A DNA stretch of 64,000 bases from Colletes latitarsis (taxonomy: Eukaryota > Arthropoda > Insecta > Hymenoptera > Colletidae): assembly GCF_051014445.1 (NCBI RefSeq), contig NW_027488365.1, positions 45,332,001 through 45,396,000 of the forward strand. The letters are read 5' to 3'. The notes below the pieces were generated by a model. The model saw only the letters and a list, made by a program, of their open reading frames with translations, did no database searches and was not told the DNA's origin. The stretch's first letter is position 1. The number at the start of each line of letters is the position of its first letter. Position numbers and translations under genes: made by a program. Positions 46,113 to 59,370 of the stretch are shown in pieces.

Positions 46113-48661
46113 CACGTAGTAATGTGGTAACACACTGAAGCTGTCAATTAAACCTGGTTTCGATCAATATTTTAGAGGATAACACCGGTTAGGTCTGGGT
46201 TAGGTCTGGGTTATGCCCGCATCTGGCTCATGATTTTGCCTTCTTCGCATACTTGTTGGCCAGATCCTGGGTTTTTTTCGTGTTTGAATCACGTAGTAAT
46301 GTGGTAACACACTGAAGCTGTCAATTAAACCCGGTTTCGATCAATATTTTAGAGGATAACACCGGTTAGGTCTGGGTTAGGTCCGGGATATGCCCGCATC
46401 TGGCTCATGATTTTGCCTTCTTCGCATACTTGTTGGCCTGATCCTGGGTATTTTCCGTGTTTGAAACACGTAGTAATGTGGTAACACACTGAAGCAGTCA
46501 ATAAAACCTGGTTTCGATCAATATTTTAGAGGATAACACCGGTTAGGTCTGGGTTAGGTCTGGGATTTGCGCGCATCTGGCTTATACATTCGCCTTTCGC
46601 AAACTTGTTGGCCAGATCCTGGGTTTTTTCCGTGTTTGAATCACGTAGAAATGTTGTACCACACTGAGGCAGTCAATTAAACCTGGATTCGGACAGTATT
46701 TTAGAGGATAACACCGGTTAGGTCTGGGTTAGGTCTGGGATTTGCGCGCATCTGGCTTATACTTTCACCTTTTTCGCAACTTGTTGGCCTGATGCTGGGT
46801 TTTTTTCGTGTCTGAATCACGTAGTAATGTGGTAATACATTGAAGCAGTCAATTAAACCTGGTTTCGATCAATATTTCAGAGGATAACACCGGTTAGGTC
46901 TGGGTTAGGTCTGGGATATGCACGCATCTGGCTTATGCTTTCGCCTTTTTCGCAAACTTGTTGGCCAGATCCTGGGTTTTTTCCGTGTTTGAATCACGTA
47001 GTAACGTTGTACCACACTGAGGCAGTCAATTAAACCTGGATTCGGACAGTATTTTAGAGGATAACACCGGTTAGGTCTGGGTTAGGTCTGGGTTATGCCC
47101 GCATCTGGCTCATGATTTGCCTTCTTCGCATACTTGTTGGCCAGATCCTGGGTTTTTTTCGTGTTTCAATCACGTAGTAATGTGGTAACACACTGAAGCT
47201 GTCAATTAAACCTGGTTTCGATCAATATTTTAGAGGATAACACCGGTTAGGTCTGGGTTAGGTCCGGGATATGCCCGCATCTGGCTCATGATTTTGCCTT
47301 CTTCGCATACTTGTTGGCCAGATCCTGGGTATTTTCCGTGTTTGAAACACGTAGTAATGTGGTAACACACTGAAGCAGTCAATAAAACCTGGTTTCGATC
47401 AATATTTTAGAGGATAACACCGGTTAGGTCTGGGTTAGGTCTGGGATTTGCGCGCATCTGGCTTATACTTTCGCCTTTTTCGCAATCTTGTTGGCCAGAT
47501 CCTGGGTTTTTTCCGTGTTTGAATCACGTAGTAATGTTGTACCACACTGAGGCAGTCAATTAAACCTGGATTCGGACAGTATTTTAGAGGATAACACCGG
47601 TTAGGTCTGGGTTAGGTCTGGGTTATGCCCGCATCTGGCTCATGATTTTGCCTTCTTCGCATACTTGTTGGCCAGATCCTGGGTTTTCTTCATGTTTGAA
47701 TCACGTAGTAATGTTGTACCACACTGAGGCAGTCAATTAAACCTGGATTCGGACAGTATTTTAGAGGATAACAACGGTTAGGTCTGGGTTAGGTCTGGGT
47801 TATGCCCGCATCTGGCTCATGATTTCGCCTTTTTCGCAAACTTGTTGGCCAGATCCTGGGTATTTTCCGTGTTTGAAACACGTAGTAATGTGGTTACACA
47901 CTGAAGCAGTCAATTAAACCTGGTTTCGATCAATATTTTAGAGGATAACACCGGTTAGGTCTGGGTTAGGTCTGGGATATGCGCGCATCTGGCTCATGAT
48001 TTTGCCTTCTTCGGATACTTGTTGGCCAGATCCTGGGTTTTTTCCGTGTTTGATCACGTAGTAATGTGGTAACACACTGAAGCAGTCAATAAAACCTGGT
48101 TTCGATCAATATTTTAGAGGATAACACCGGTTAGGTCTGGGTTAGGTCTGGGATTTGCGCGCATCTGGCTTATACTTTCGCCTTTTTCGCAAACTTGTTG
48201 GCCAGATCCTGGGTATTTTCCGTGTTTGAAACACGTAGTAATGTGGTAACACACTGAAGCAGTCAATAATACCTGGTTTCGATCTATATTTTAGAGGATA
48301 ACACCGGTTAGGTCTGGGTTAGGTCTGGGATTTGCGCGCGTCTGGCTCATACTCTCGCCTTTTTCGCAAACTTGTTGGCCAGATCCTGGGTATTTTCCGT
48401 GTTTGAAACACGTAGTAATGTGGTTACACACTGAAGCAGTCAATTAAACCTGGTTTCGATCAATATTTTAGAGGATAACACCGGTTAGGTCTGGGTTGGG
48501 TCCGGGATATGCCCGCATCTGGCTCATGATTTTGCCTTCTTCGCATACTTGTTGGCCAGATCCTGGGTTTTTTTCGTGTTTGAATCACGTAGTAACGTGG
48601 TAACACACTGAAGCAGTCAATTAAACCTGGTTTCGATCAATATTTCAGAGGATAACACCGG

Positions 48662-48672
48662 TTAGGTCTGGG
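48662..48672 (+). repeat. Single-unit monomer
   Basis: One 11-mer; first of the duplicated pair. Confidence 0.93.
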
Positions 48673-49004
48673 TTATGCCCGCATCTGGCTCATGATTTTG
48701 CCATCTTCGCATACATGTTGGCCAGATCCTGGGTATTTTCCGTGTTTGAAACACGTAGTAATGTGGTTACACACTGAAGCAGTCAATTAAACCTGGTTTC
48801 GATCAATATTTTAGAGGATAACACCGGTTAGGTCTGGGTTGGGTCCGGGATATGCCCGCATCTGGCTCATGATTTTGCCTTCTTCGCATACTTGTTGGCC
48901 AGATCCTGGGTTTTTTTCGTGTTTGAATCACGTAGTAACGTGGTAACACACTGAAGCAGTCAATTAAACCTGGTTTCGATCAATATTTCAGAGGATAACA
49001 CCGG

Positions 49005-49015
49005 TTAGGTCTGGG
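49005..49015 (+). repeat. Single-unit monomer
   Basis: One 11-mer; second of the duplicated pair and 4,749 bp after 44,256. Confidence 0.93.
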
Positions 49016-51645
49016 TTATGCCCGCATCTGGCTCATGATTTTGCCTTCTTCGCATACTTGTTGGCCAGATCCTGGGTTTTTTCCGTGTTTGATCACGTAG
49101 TAATGTGGTAACACACTGAAGCAGTCAATAAAACCTGGTTTCGATCAACATTTTAGAGGATAACACCGGTTAGGTCTGGGTTAGGTCTGGGATTTGCGCG
49201 CATCTGGCTTATACTTTCGCCTTTTTCGCAAACTTGTTGGCCAGATCCTGGGTATTTTCCGTGTTTGAATCACGCAGTAATGTGGTAACACACTGAAGCA
49301 GTCAATTAAACCTGGTTTCGATCAATATTTCAGAGGATAACACCGGTTAGATCTGGGTTAGGTCTGGGTTATGCCCGCATCTGGCTCATGATTTTGCCTT
49401 CTTCGCATACTTGTTGGCCAGATCCTGGGTTTTTTTCGTGTCTGAATCACGTAGTAATGTGGTAATACACTGAAGCAGTCAATTAAACCTGGTTTCGATC
49501 AATATTTCAGAGGATAACACCGGTTAGGTCTGGGTTAGGTCTGGGATATGCACGCATCTGGCTTATGCTTTCGCCTTTTTCGCAAACTTGTTGGCCAGAT
49601 CCTGGGTTTTTTCCGTGTTTGAATCACGTAGTAATGTTGTACCACACTGAGGCAGTCAATTAAACCTGGATTCGGACAGTATTTTAGAGGATAACACCGG
49701 ATAGGTCTGGGTTAGGTCTGGGTTATGCCCGCATCTGGCTCATGATTTGACTTCTTCGCATACTTGTTGGCCAGATCCTGGGTTTTTTTCGTGTTTCAAT
49801 CACGTAGTAGTGTGGTAACACACTGAAGCTGTCAATTAAACCTGGTTTCGATCAATATTTTAGAGGATAACACCGGTTAGGTCTGGGTTAGGTCCGGGAT
49901 ATGCCCGCATCGGTCCCATGATTTTGCCCTCTTCGCATACTTGTTGGCCAGATCCTGGGTTTTTTTCGTGTTTGAATCACGTAGTAATGTGGTAACACAC
50001 TGAAGCTGTCAATTAAACCTGGTTTCGATCAATATTTTAGAGGATAACACCGGTTAGGTCTGGGTTAGGTCTGGGTTATGCCCGCATCTGGCTCATGATT
50101 GTGCCTTCTTCGCATACTTGTTGGCCAGATCCTGGGTTTTTTTCGTGTTTGAATCACGTAGTAATGTGGTAACACACTGAAGCTGTCAATTAAACCTGGT
50201 TTCGATCAATATTTTAGAGGATAACACCGGTTAGGTCTGGGTTAGGTCTGGGTTATGCCCGCATCTGGCTCATGATTTTGCCTTCTTCGCATACTTGTTG
50301 GCCAGATCCTGGGTTTTTTTCGTGTTTGAATCACGTAGTAATGTGGTAACACACTGAAGCTGTCAATTAAACCTGGTTTCGATCAATATTTTAGAGGATA
50401 ACACCGGTTAGGTCTGGGTTAGGTCCGGGATATGCCCGCATCTGGCTCATGATTTTGCCTTCTTCGCATACTTGTTGGCCAGATCCTGGGTATTTTCCGT
50501 GTTTGAAACACGTAGTAATGTGGTAACACACTGAAGCAGTCAATAAAACCTGGTTTCGATCAATATTTTAGAGGATAACACCGGTTAGGTCTGGGTTAGG
50601 TCTGGGATTTGCGCGCATCTGGCTTATACTTTCGCCTTTTTCGCAATCTTGTTGGCCAGATCCTGGGTTTTTTCCGTGTTTGAATCACGTAGTAATGTTG
50701 TACCACACTGAGGCAGTCAATTAAACCTGGATTCGGACAGTATTTTAGAGGATAACACCGGTTAGGTCTGGGTTAGGTCTGGGTTATGCCCGCATCTGGC
50801 TCATGATTTTGCCTTCTTCGCATACTTGTTGGCCAGATCCTGGGTTTTTTCCGTGTTTGATCACGTAGTAATGTGGTAACACACTGAAGCAGTCAATAAA
50901 ACCTGGTTTCGATCAATATTTTAGAGGATAACACCGGTTAGGTCTGGGTTAGGTCTGGGATTTGCGCGCATCTGGCTTATACTTTCGCCTTTTTCGCAAA
51001 CTTGTTGGCCAGATCCTGGGTATTTTCCGTGTTTGAAACACGTAGTAATGTGGTAACACACTGAAGCAGTCAATAATACCTGGTTTCGATCTATATTTTA
51101 GAGGATAACACCGGTTAGGTCTGGGTTAGGTCTGGGATTTGCGCGCGTCTGGCTCATACTCTCGCCTTTTTCGCAAACTTGTTGGCCAGATCCTGGGTAT
51201 TTTCCGTGTTTGAAACACGTAGTAATGTGGTAACACACTGAAGCTGTCAATCAAACCTGGTTTCGATCAATATTTTAGAGGATAACACCGGTTAGGTCTG
51301 GGTTAGGTCTGGGTTATGCCCGCATCTGGCTCATGATTTTGCCTTCTTCGCATACATGTTGGCCAGATCCTGGGTATTTTCCGTGTTTGAAACACGTAGT
51401 AATGTGGTTACACACTGAAGCAGTCAATTAAACCTGGTTTCGATCAATATTTTAGAGGATAACACCGGTTAGGTCTGGGTTGGGTCCGGGATATGCCCGC
51501 ATCTGGCTCATGATTTTGCCTTCTTCGCATACTTGTTGGCCAGATCCTGGGTTTTTTTCGTGTTTGAATCACGTAGTAACGTGGTAACACACTGAAGCAG
51601 TCAATTAAACCTGGTTTCGATCAATATTTCAGAGGATAACACCGG

Positions 51646-51656
51646 TTAGGTCTGGG
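51646..51656 (+). repeat. Single-unit monomer
   Basis: One 11-mer, 7,390 bp after 44,256. Confidence 0.93.
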
Positions 51657-53709
51657 TTATGCCCGCATCTGGCTCATGATTTTGCCTTCTTCGCATACTT
51701 GTTGGCCAGATCCTGGGTTTTTTCCGTGTTTGATCACGTAGTAATGTGGTAACACACTGAAGCAGTCAATAAAACCTGGTTTCGATCAACATTTTAGAGG
51801 ATAACACCGGTTAGGTCTGGGTTAGGTCTGGGATTTGCGCGCATCTGGCTTATACTTTCGCCTTTTTCGCAAACTTGTTGGCCAGATCCTGGGTATTTTC
51901 CGTGTTTGAATCACGCAGTAATGTGGTAACACACTGAAGCAGTCAATTAAACCTGGTTTCGATCAATATTTCAGAGGATAACACCGGTTAGATCTGGGTT
52001 AGGTCTGGGTTATGCCCGCATCTGGCTCATGATTTTGCCTTCTTCGCATACTTGTTGGCCAGATCCTGGGTTTTTTTCGTGTCTGAATCACGTAGTAATG
52101 TGGTAATACACTGAAGCAGTCAATTAAACCTGGTTTCGATCAATATTTCAGAGGATAACACCGGTTAGGTCTGGGTTAGGTCTGGGATATGCACGCATCT
52201 GGCTTATGCTTTCGCCTTTTTCGCAAACTTGTTGGCCAGATCCTGGGTTTTTTCCGTGTTTGAATCACGTAGTAATGTTGTACCACACTGAGGCAGTCAA
52301 TTAAACCTGGATTCGGACAGTATTTTAGAGGATAACACCGGATAGGTCTGGGTTAGGTCTGGGTTATGCCCGCATCTGGCTCATGATTTGACTTCTTCGC
52401 ATACTTGTTGGCCAGATCCTGGGTTTTTTTCGTGTTTCAATCACGTAGTAGTGTGGTAACACACTGAAGCTGTCAATTAAACCTGGTTTCGATCAATATT
52501 TTAGAGGATAACACCGGTTAGGTCTGGGTTAGGTCCGGGATATGCCCGCATCGGTCCCATGATTTTGCCCTCTTCGCATACTTGTTGGCCAGATCCTGGG
52601 TTTTTTTCGTGTTTGAATCACGTAGTAATGTGGTAACACACTGAAGCTGTCAATTAAACCTGGTTTCGATCAATATTTTAGAGGATAACACCGGTTAGGT
52701 CTGGGTTAGGTCTGGGTTATGCCCGCATCTGGCTCATGATTGTGCCTTCTTCGCATACTTGTTGGCCAGATCCTGGGTTTTTTTCGTGTTTGAATCACGT
52801 AGTAATGTGGTAACACACTGAAGCTGTCAATTAAACCTGGTTTCGATCAATATTTTAGAGGATAACACCGGTTAGGTCTGGGTTAGGTCTGGGTTATGCC
52901 CGCATCTGGCTCATGATTTTGCCTTCTTCGCATACTTGTTGGCCAGATCCTGGGTTTTTTTCGTGTTTGAATCACGTAGTAATGTGGTAACACACTGAAG
53001 CTGTCAATTAAACCTGGTTTCGATCAATATTTTAGAGGATAACACCGGTTAGGTCTGGGTTAGGTCCGGGATATGCCCGCATCTGGCTCATGATTTTGCC
53101 TTCTTCGCATACTTGTTGGCCAGATCCTGGGTATTTTCCGTGTTTGAAACACGTAGTAATGTGGTAACTCACTGAAGCAGTGAATAAAACCTGGTTTCGA
53201 TCAATATTTTAGAGGATAACACCGGTTAGGTCTGGGTTAGGTCTGGGATTTGCGCGCATCTGGCTTATACTTTCGCCTTTTTCGCAAACTTGTTGGCCAG
53301 ATCCTGGGTTTTTTCCGTGTTTGAATCACGTAGTAATGTTGTACCACACTTAGGCAGTCAATTAAACCTGGATTCGGACAGTATTTTAGAGGATAACACC
53401 GGTTAGGTCTGGGTTAGGTCTGGGTTATGCCCGCATCTGGCTCATGATTTGCCTTCTTCGCATACTTGTTGGCCAGATCCTGGGTTTTTTTCGTGTTTCA
53501 ATGACGTAGTAATGTGGTAACACACTGAAGCTGTCAATTAAACCTGGTTTCGATCAATATTTTAGAGGATAACACCGGTTAGGTCTGGGTTAGGTCTGGG
53601 TTATGCCCGCATCTGGCTCATGATTTTGCCTTCTTCGCATACTTGTTGGCCAGATCCTGGGTTTTTTTCGTGTTTGAATCACGTAGTAATGTGGTAACAC
53701 ACTGAAGCT

Positions 53710-55479
53710 GTCAATTAAACCCGGTTTCGATCAATATTTTAGAGGATAACACCGGTTAGGTCTGGGTTAGGTCCGGGATATGCCCGCATCTGGCTCATGA
53801 TTTTGCCTTCTTCGCATACTTGTTGGCCTGATCCTGGGTATTTTCCGTGTTTGAAACACGTAGTAATGTGGTAACACACTGAAGCAGTCAATAAAACCTG
53901 GTTTCGATCAATATTTTAGAGGATAACACCGGTTAGGTCTGGGTTAGGTCTGGGATTTGCGCGCATCTGGCTTATACATTCGCCTTTCGCAAACTTGTTG
54001 GCCAGATCCTGGGTTTTTTCCGTGTTTGAATCACGTAGAAATGTTGTACCACACTGAGGCAGTCAATTAAACCTGGATTCGGACAGTATTTTAGAGGATA
54101 ACACCGGTTAGGTCTGGGTTAGGTCTGGGATTTGCGCGCATCTGGCTTATACTTTCACCTTTTTCGCAACTTGTTGGCCTGATGCTGGGTTTTTTTCGTG
54201 TCTGAATCACGTAGTAATGTGGTAATACATTGAAGCAGTCAATTAAACCTGGTTTCGATCAATATTTCAGAGGATAACACCGGTTAGGTCTGGGTTAGGT
54301 CTGGGATATGCACGCATCTGGCTTATGCTTTCGCCTTTTTCGCAAACTTGTTGGCCAGATCCTGGGTTTTTTCCGTGTTTGAATCACGTAGTAACGTTGT
54401 ACCACACTGAGGCAGTCAATTAAACCTGGATTCGGACAGTATTTTAGAGGATAACACCGGTTAGGTCTGGGTTAGGTCTGGGTTATGCCCGCATCTGGCT
54501 CATGATTTGCCTTCTTCGCATACTTGTTGGCCAGATCCTGGGTTTTTTTCGTGTTTCAATCACGTAGTAATGTGGTAACACACTGAAGCTGTCAATTAAA
54601 CCCGGTTTCGATCAATATTTTAGAGGATAACACCGGTTAGGTCTGGGTTAGGTCCGGGATATGCCCGCATCTGGCTCATGATTTTGCCTTCTTCGCATAC
54701 TTGTTGGCCTGATCCTGGGTATTTTCCGTGTTTGAAACACGTAGTAATGTGGTAACACACTGAAGCAGTCAATAAAACCTGGTTTCGATCAATATTTTAG
54801 AGGATAACACCGGTTAGGTCTGGGTTAGGTCTGGGATTTGCGCGCATCTGGCTTATACATTCGCCTTTCGCAAACTTGTTGGCCAGATCCTGGGTTTTTT
54901 CCGTGTTTGAATCACGTAGAAATGTTGTACCACACTGAGGCAGTCAATTAAACCTGGATTCGGACAGTATTTTAGAGGATAACACCGGTTAGGTCTGGGT
55001 TAGGTCTGGGATTTGCGCGCATCTGGCTTATACTTTCACCTTTTTCGCAACTTGTTGGCCTGATGCTGGGTTTTTTTCGTGTCTGAATCACGTAGTAATG
55101 TGGTAATACATTGAAGCAGTCAATTAAACCTGGTTTCGATCAATATTTCAGAGGATAACACCGGTTAGGTCTGGGTTAGGTCTGGGATATGCACGCATCT
55201 GGCTTATGCTTTCGCCTTTTTCGCAAACTTGTTGGCCAGATCCTGGGTTTTTTCCGTGTTTGAATCACGTAGTAACGTTGTACCACACTGAGGCAGTCAA
55301 TTAAACCTGGATTCGGACAGTATTTTAGAGGATAACACCGGTTAGGTCTGGGTTAGGTCTGGGTTATGCCCGCATCTGGCTCATGATTTGCCTTCTTCGC
55401 ATACTTGTTGGCCAGATCCTGGGTTTTTTTCGTGTTTCAATCACGTAGTAATGTGGTAACACACTGAAGCTGTCAATTA
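53710..55479 (+). repeat. Five-monomer tandem duplication, 881-bp step
   Basis: Two successive units, about 53,710-54,597 and 54,598-55,479. Markers repeat exactly 881 bp apart: AAACCCGG 53,717 and 54,598; CGCCTTTCGC 53,981 and 54,862; GGCCTGATGC 54,176 and 55,057. The step is 4 bp short of five 177-bp monomers, in keeping with short monomers such as CGCCTTTCGCAAAC. The equivalent place in right blocks 2 and 3 has a single unit, so this duplication is specific to block 4. Confidence 0.92.
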
Positions 55480-56086
55480 AACCTGGTTTCGATCAATATT
55501 TTAGAGGATAACACCGGTTAGGTCTGGGTTAGGTCCGGGATATGCCCGCATCTGGCTCATGATTTTGCCTTCTTCGCATACTTGTTGGCCAGATCCTGGG
55601 TATTTTCCGTGTTTGAAACACGTAGTAATGTGGTAACACACTGAAGCAGTCAATAAAACCTGGTTTCGATCAATATTTTAGAGGATAACACCGGTTAGTT
55701 CTGGGTTAGGTCTGGGATTTGCGCGCATCTGGCTTATACTTTCGCCTTTTTCGCAATCTTGTTGGCCAGATCCTGGGTTTTTTCCGTGTTTGAATCACGT
55801 AGTAATGTTGTACCACACTGAGGCAGTCAATTAAACCTGGATTCGGACAGTATTTTAGATGATAACACCGGTTAGGTCTGGGTTAGGTCTGGGTTATGCC
55901 CGCATCTGGCTCATGATTTCGCCTTTTTCGCAAACTTGTTGGCCAGATCCTGGGTATTTTCCGTGTTTGAAACACGTAGAAATGTGGTTACACACTGAAG
56001 CAGTCAATTAAACCTGGTTTCGATCAATATTTTAGAGGATAACACCGGTTAGGTCTGGGTTAGGTCTGGGATATGCGCGCATCTGG

Positions 56087-59000
56087 CTCATGATTTTGCC
56101 TTCTTCGCATACTTGTTGGCCAGATCCTGGGTTTTTTCCGTGTTTGATCACGTAGTAATGTGGTAACACACTGAAGCAGTCAATAAAACCTGGTTTCGAT
56201 CAATATTTTAGAGGATAACACCGGTTAGGTCTGGGTTAGGTCTGGGATTTGCGCGCATCTGGCTTATACTTTCGCCTTTTTCGCAAACTTGTTGGCCAGA
56301 TCCTGGGTATTTTCCGTGTTTGAAACACGTAGTAATGTGGTAACACACTGAAGCAGTCAATAATACCTGGTTTCGATCTATATTTTAGAGGATAACACCG
56401 GTTAGGTCTGGGTTAGGTCTGGGATTTGCGCGCGTCTGGCTCATACTCTCGCCTTTTTCGCAAACTTGTTGGCCAGATCCTGGGTATTTTCCGTGTTTGA
56501 AACACGTAGTAATGTGGTAACACACTGAAGCTGTCAATCAAACCTGGTTTCGATCAATATTTTAGAGGATAACACCGGTTAGGTCTGGGTTAGGTCTGGG
56601 TTATGCCCGCATCTGGCTCATGATTTTGCCTTCTTCGCATACATGTTGGCCAGATCCTGGGTATTTTCCGTGTTTGAAACACGTAGTAATGTGGTTACAC
56701 ACTGAAGCAGTCAATTAAACCTGGTTTCGATCAATATTTTAGAGGATAACACCGGTTAGGTCTGGGTTGGGTCCGGGATATGCCCGCATCTGGCTCATGA
56801 TTTTGCCTTCTTCGCATACTTGTTGGCCAGATCCTGGGTTTTTTTCGTGTTTGAATCACGTAGTAACGTGGTAACACACTGAAGCAGTCAATTAAACCTG
56901 GTTTCGATCAATATTTCAGAGGATAACACCGGTTAGGTCTGGGTTATGCCCGCATCTGGCTCATGATTTTGCCTTCTTCGCATACTTGTTGGCCAGATCC
57001 TGGGTTTTTTCCGTGTTTGATCACGTAGTAATGTGGTAACACACTGAAGCAGTCAATAAAACCTGATTTCGATCAACATTTTAGAGGATAACACCGGTTA
57101 GGTCTGGGTTAGGTCTGGGATTTGCGCGCATCTGGCTTATACTTTCGCCTTTTTCGCAAACTTGTTGGCCAGATCCTGGGTATTTTCCGTGTTTGAATCA
57201 CGCAGTAATGTGGTAACACACTGAAGCAGTCAATTAAACCTGGTTTCGATCAATATTTCAGAGGATAACACCGGTTAGATCTGGGTTAGGTCTGGGTTAT
57301 GCCCGCATCTGGCTCATGATTTTGCCTTCTTCGCATACTTGTTGGCCAGATCCTGGGTTTTTTTCGTGTCTGAATCACGTAGTAATGTGGTAATACACTG
57401 AAGCAGTCAATTAAACCTGGTTTCGATCAATATTTCAGAGGATAACACCGGTTAGGTCTGGGTTAGGTCTGGGATATGCACGCATCTGGCTTATGCTTTC
57501 GCCTTTTTCGCAAACTTGTTGGCCAGATCCTGGGTTTTTTCCGTGTTTGAATCACGTAGTAATGTTGTACCACACTGAGGCAGTCAATTAAACCTGGATT
57601 CGGACAGTATTTTAGAGGATAACACCGGATAGGTCTGGGTTAGGTCTGGGTTATGCCCGCATCTGGCTCATGATTTGACTTCTTCGCATACTTGTTGGCC
57701 AGATCCTGGGTTTTTTTCGTGTTTCAATCACGTAGTAGTGTGGTAACACACTGAAGCTGTCAATTAAACCTGGTTTCGATCAATATTTTAGAGGATAACA
57801 CCGGTTAGGTCTGGGTTAGGTCCGGGATATGCCCGCATCGGTCCCATGATTTTGCCCTCTTCGCATACTTGTTGGCCAGATCCTGGGTTTTTTTCGTGTT
57901 TGAATCACGTAGTAATGTGGTAACACACTGAAGCTGTCAATTAAACCTGGTTTCGATCAATATTTTAGAGGATAACACCGGTTAGGTCTGGGTTAGGTCT
58001 GGGTTATGCCCGCATCTGGCTCATGATTGTGCCTTCTTCGCATACTTGTTGGCCAGATCCTGGGTTTTTTTCGTGTTTGAATCACGTAGTAATGTGGTAA
58101 CACACTGAAGCTGTCAATTAAACCTGGTTTCGATCAATATTTTAGAGGATAACACCGGTTAGGTCTGGGTTAGGTCTGGGTTATGCCCGCATCTGGCTCA
58201 TGATTTTGCCTTCTTCGCATACTTGTTGGCCAGATCCTGGGTTTTTTTCGTGTTTGAATCACGTAGTAATGTGGTAACACACTGAAGCTGTCAATTAAAC
58301 CTGGTTTCGATCAATATTTTAGAGGATAACACCGGTTAGGTCTGGGTTAGGTCCGGGATATGCCCGCATCTGGCTCATGATTTTGCCTTCTTCGCATACT
58401 TGTTGGCCAGATCCTGGGTATTTTCCGTGTTTGAAACACGTAGTAATGTGGTAACTCACTGAAGCAGTGAATAAAACCTGGTTTCGATCAATATTTTAGA
58501 GGATAACACCGGTTAGGTCTGGGTTAGGTCTGGGATTTGCGCGCATCTGGCTTATACTTTCGCCTTTTTCGCAAACTTGTTGGCCAGATCCTGGGTTTTT
58601 TCCGTGTTTGAATCACGTAGTAATGTTGTACCACACTTAGGCAGTCAATTAAACCTGGATTCGGACAGTATTTTAGAGGATAACACCGGTTAGGTCTGGG
58701 TTAGGTCTGGGTTATGCCCGCATCTGGCTCATGATTTGCCTTCTTCGCATACTTGTTGGCCAGATCCTGGGTTTTTTTCGTGTTTCAATCACGTAGTAAT
58801 GTGGTAACACACTGAAGCTGTCAATTAAACCTGGTTTCGATCAATATTTTAGAGGATAACACCGGTTAGGTCTGGGTTAGGTCTGGGTTATGCCCGCATC
58901 TGGCTCATGATTTTGCCTTCTTCGCATACTTGTTGGCCAGATCCTGGGGTTTTTTCGTGTTTGAATCACGTAGTAATGTGGTAACACACTGAAGCAGTCA

Positions 59001-59370
59001 ATTAAACCTGGTTTCGATCAATATTTTAGAGGATAACACCGGTTAGGTCTGGGTTAGGTCTGGGATTTGCGCGCATCTGGCTTATACTTTCGCCTTTTTT
59101 GCAAACTTGTTGGCCAGATCCTGGGTATTTTCCGTGTTTGAATCACGCAGTATTGTGGTAACACACTGAAGCAGTCAATTAAACCTGGTTTCGATCAATA
59201 TTTTAGAGGATAACACCGGTTAGGTCTGGGTTAGGTCTGGGTTATGCCCGCATCTGGCTCATGATTTCGCCTTTTTCGCAAACTTGTTGGCCAGATCCTG
59301 GGTATTTTCCGTGTTTGAATCACGCAGTAATGTGGTAACACTCTGAAGCAGTCAATTAAACCTGGTTTCG
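56087..59370 (+). repeat. Right block 5
   Basis: Repeats block 4 at offset 5,287 as far as about 58,952. There CCTGGGGTTTTTTCG replaces CCTGGGTTTTTTTCG and the order switches to that of the 40.3-42.1 kb block. One private change seen is CCTGATTTCG near 57,063. The cassette derivative 58,943-59,348 lies here. Confidence 0.87.
56933..56943 (+). repeat. Single-unit monomer
   Basis: One 11-mer, exactly 5,287 bp after 51,646; last of its lineage in the window. Confidence 0.93.

Larger units (their letters stand above)
48400..49040 (+). repeat. Two-monomer (343-bp) tandem duplication
   Basis: A GTGGTTACAC monomer with CTGGGTTGGGTCCGGG (48,491 and 48,834, 343 bp apart) and the following single-unit monomer (48,662 and 49,005) occur twice in a row. 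The step equals 177 plus 166 bp. The join carries GCCATCTTCGC and the CATACATGTTGG variant. The AAGCTGTCAATCAAACC monomer expected before it is missing, so one event both deleted and duplicated. Confidence 0.88.
46113..50799 (+). repeat. Right block 3
   Basis: About 26 monomers. The part 46,113-48,413 repeats 41,530-43,830 (offset 4,583: CGCCTTTCGC 42,008 and 46,591; CGCAATCTTG 42,898 and 47,481; AACAACGG 43,187 and 47,770). After a local dimer duplication the offset becomes 4,749 (single-unit 44,256 and 49,005; GGTCCC 45,163 and 49,912) until about 50,510. The end, with CGCAATCTTG at 50,642, is a shortcut to the sequence before the next block, so the unit is incomplete. Confidence 0.86.
50800..56086 (+). 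repeat. Right block 4 (5,287-bp period)
   Basis: About 30 monomers. The part 50,800-53,665 recurs at 56,087-58,952 at offset 5,287 (CGCGTCTGGC 51,144 and 56,431; single-unit 51,646 and 56,933; GGTCCC 52,553 and 57,840; GTAACTCACT 53,164 and 58,451; ACACTTAGGC 53,346 and 58,633). It is also the 7,390-bp relative of right block 2 up to about 54,595. It contains the 881-bp tandem duplication and resumes the right block 3 order afterwards (CGCAATCTTG 47,481 and 55,752, offset 8,271). Confidence 0.9.
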
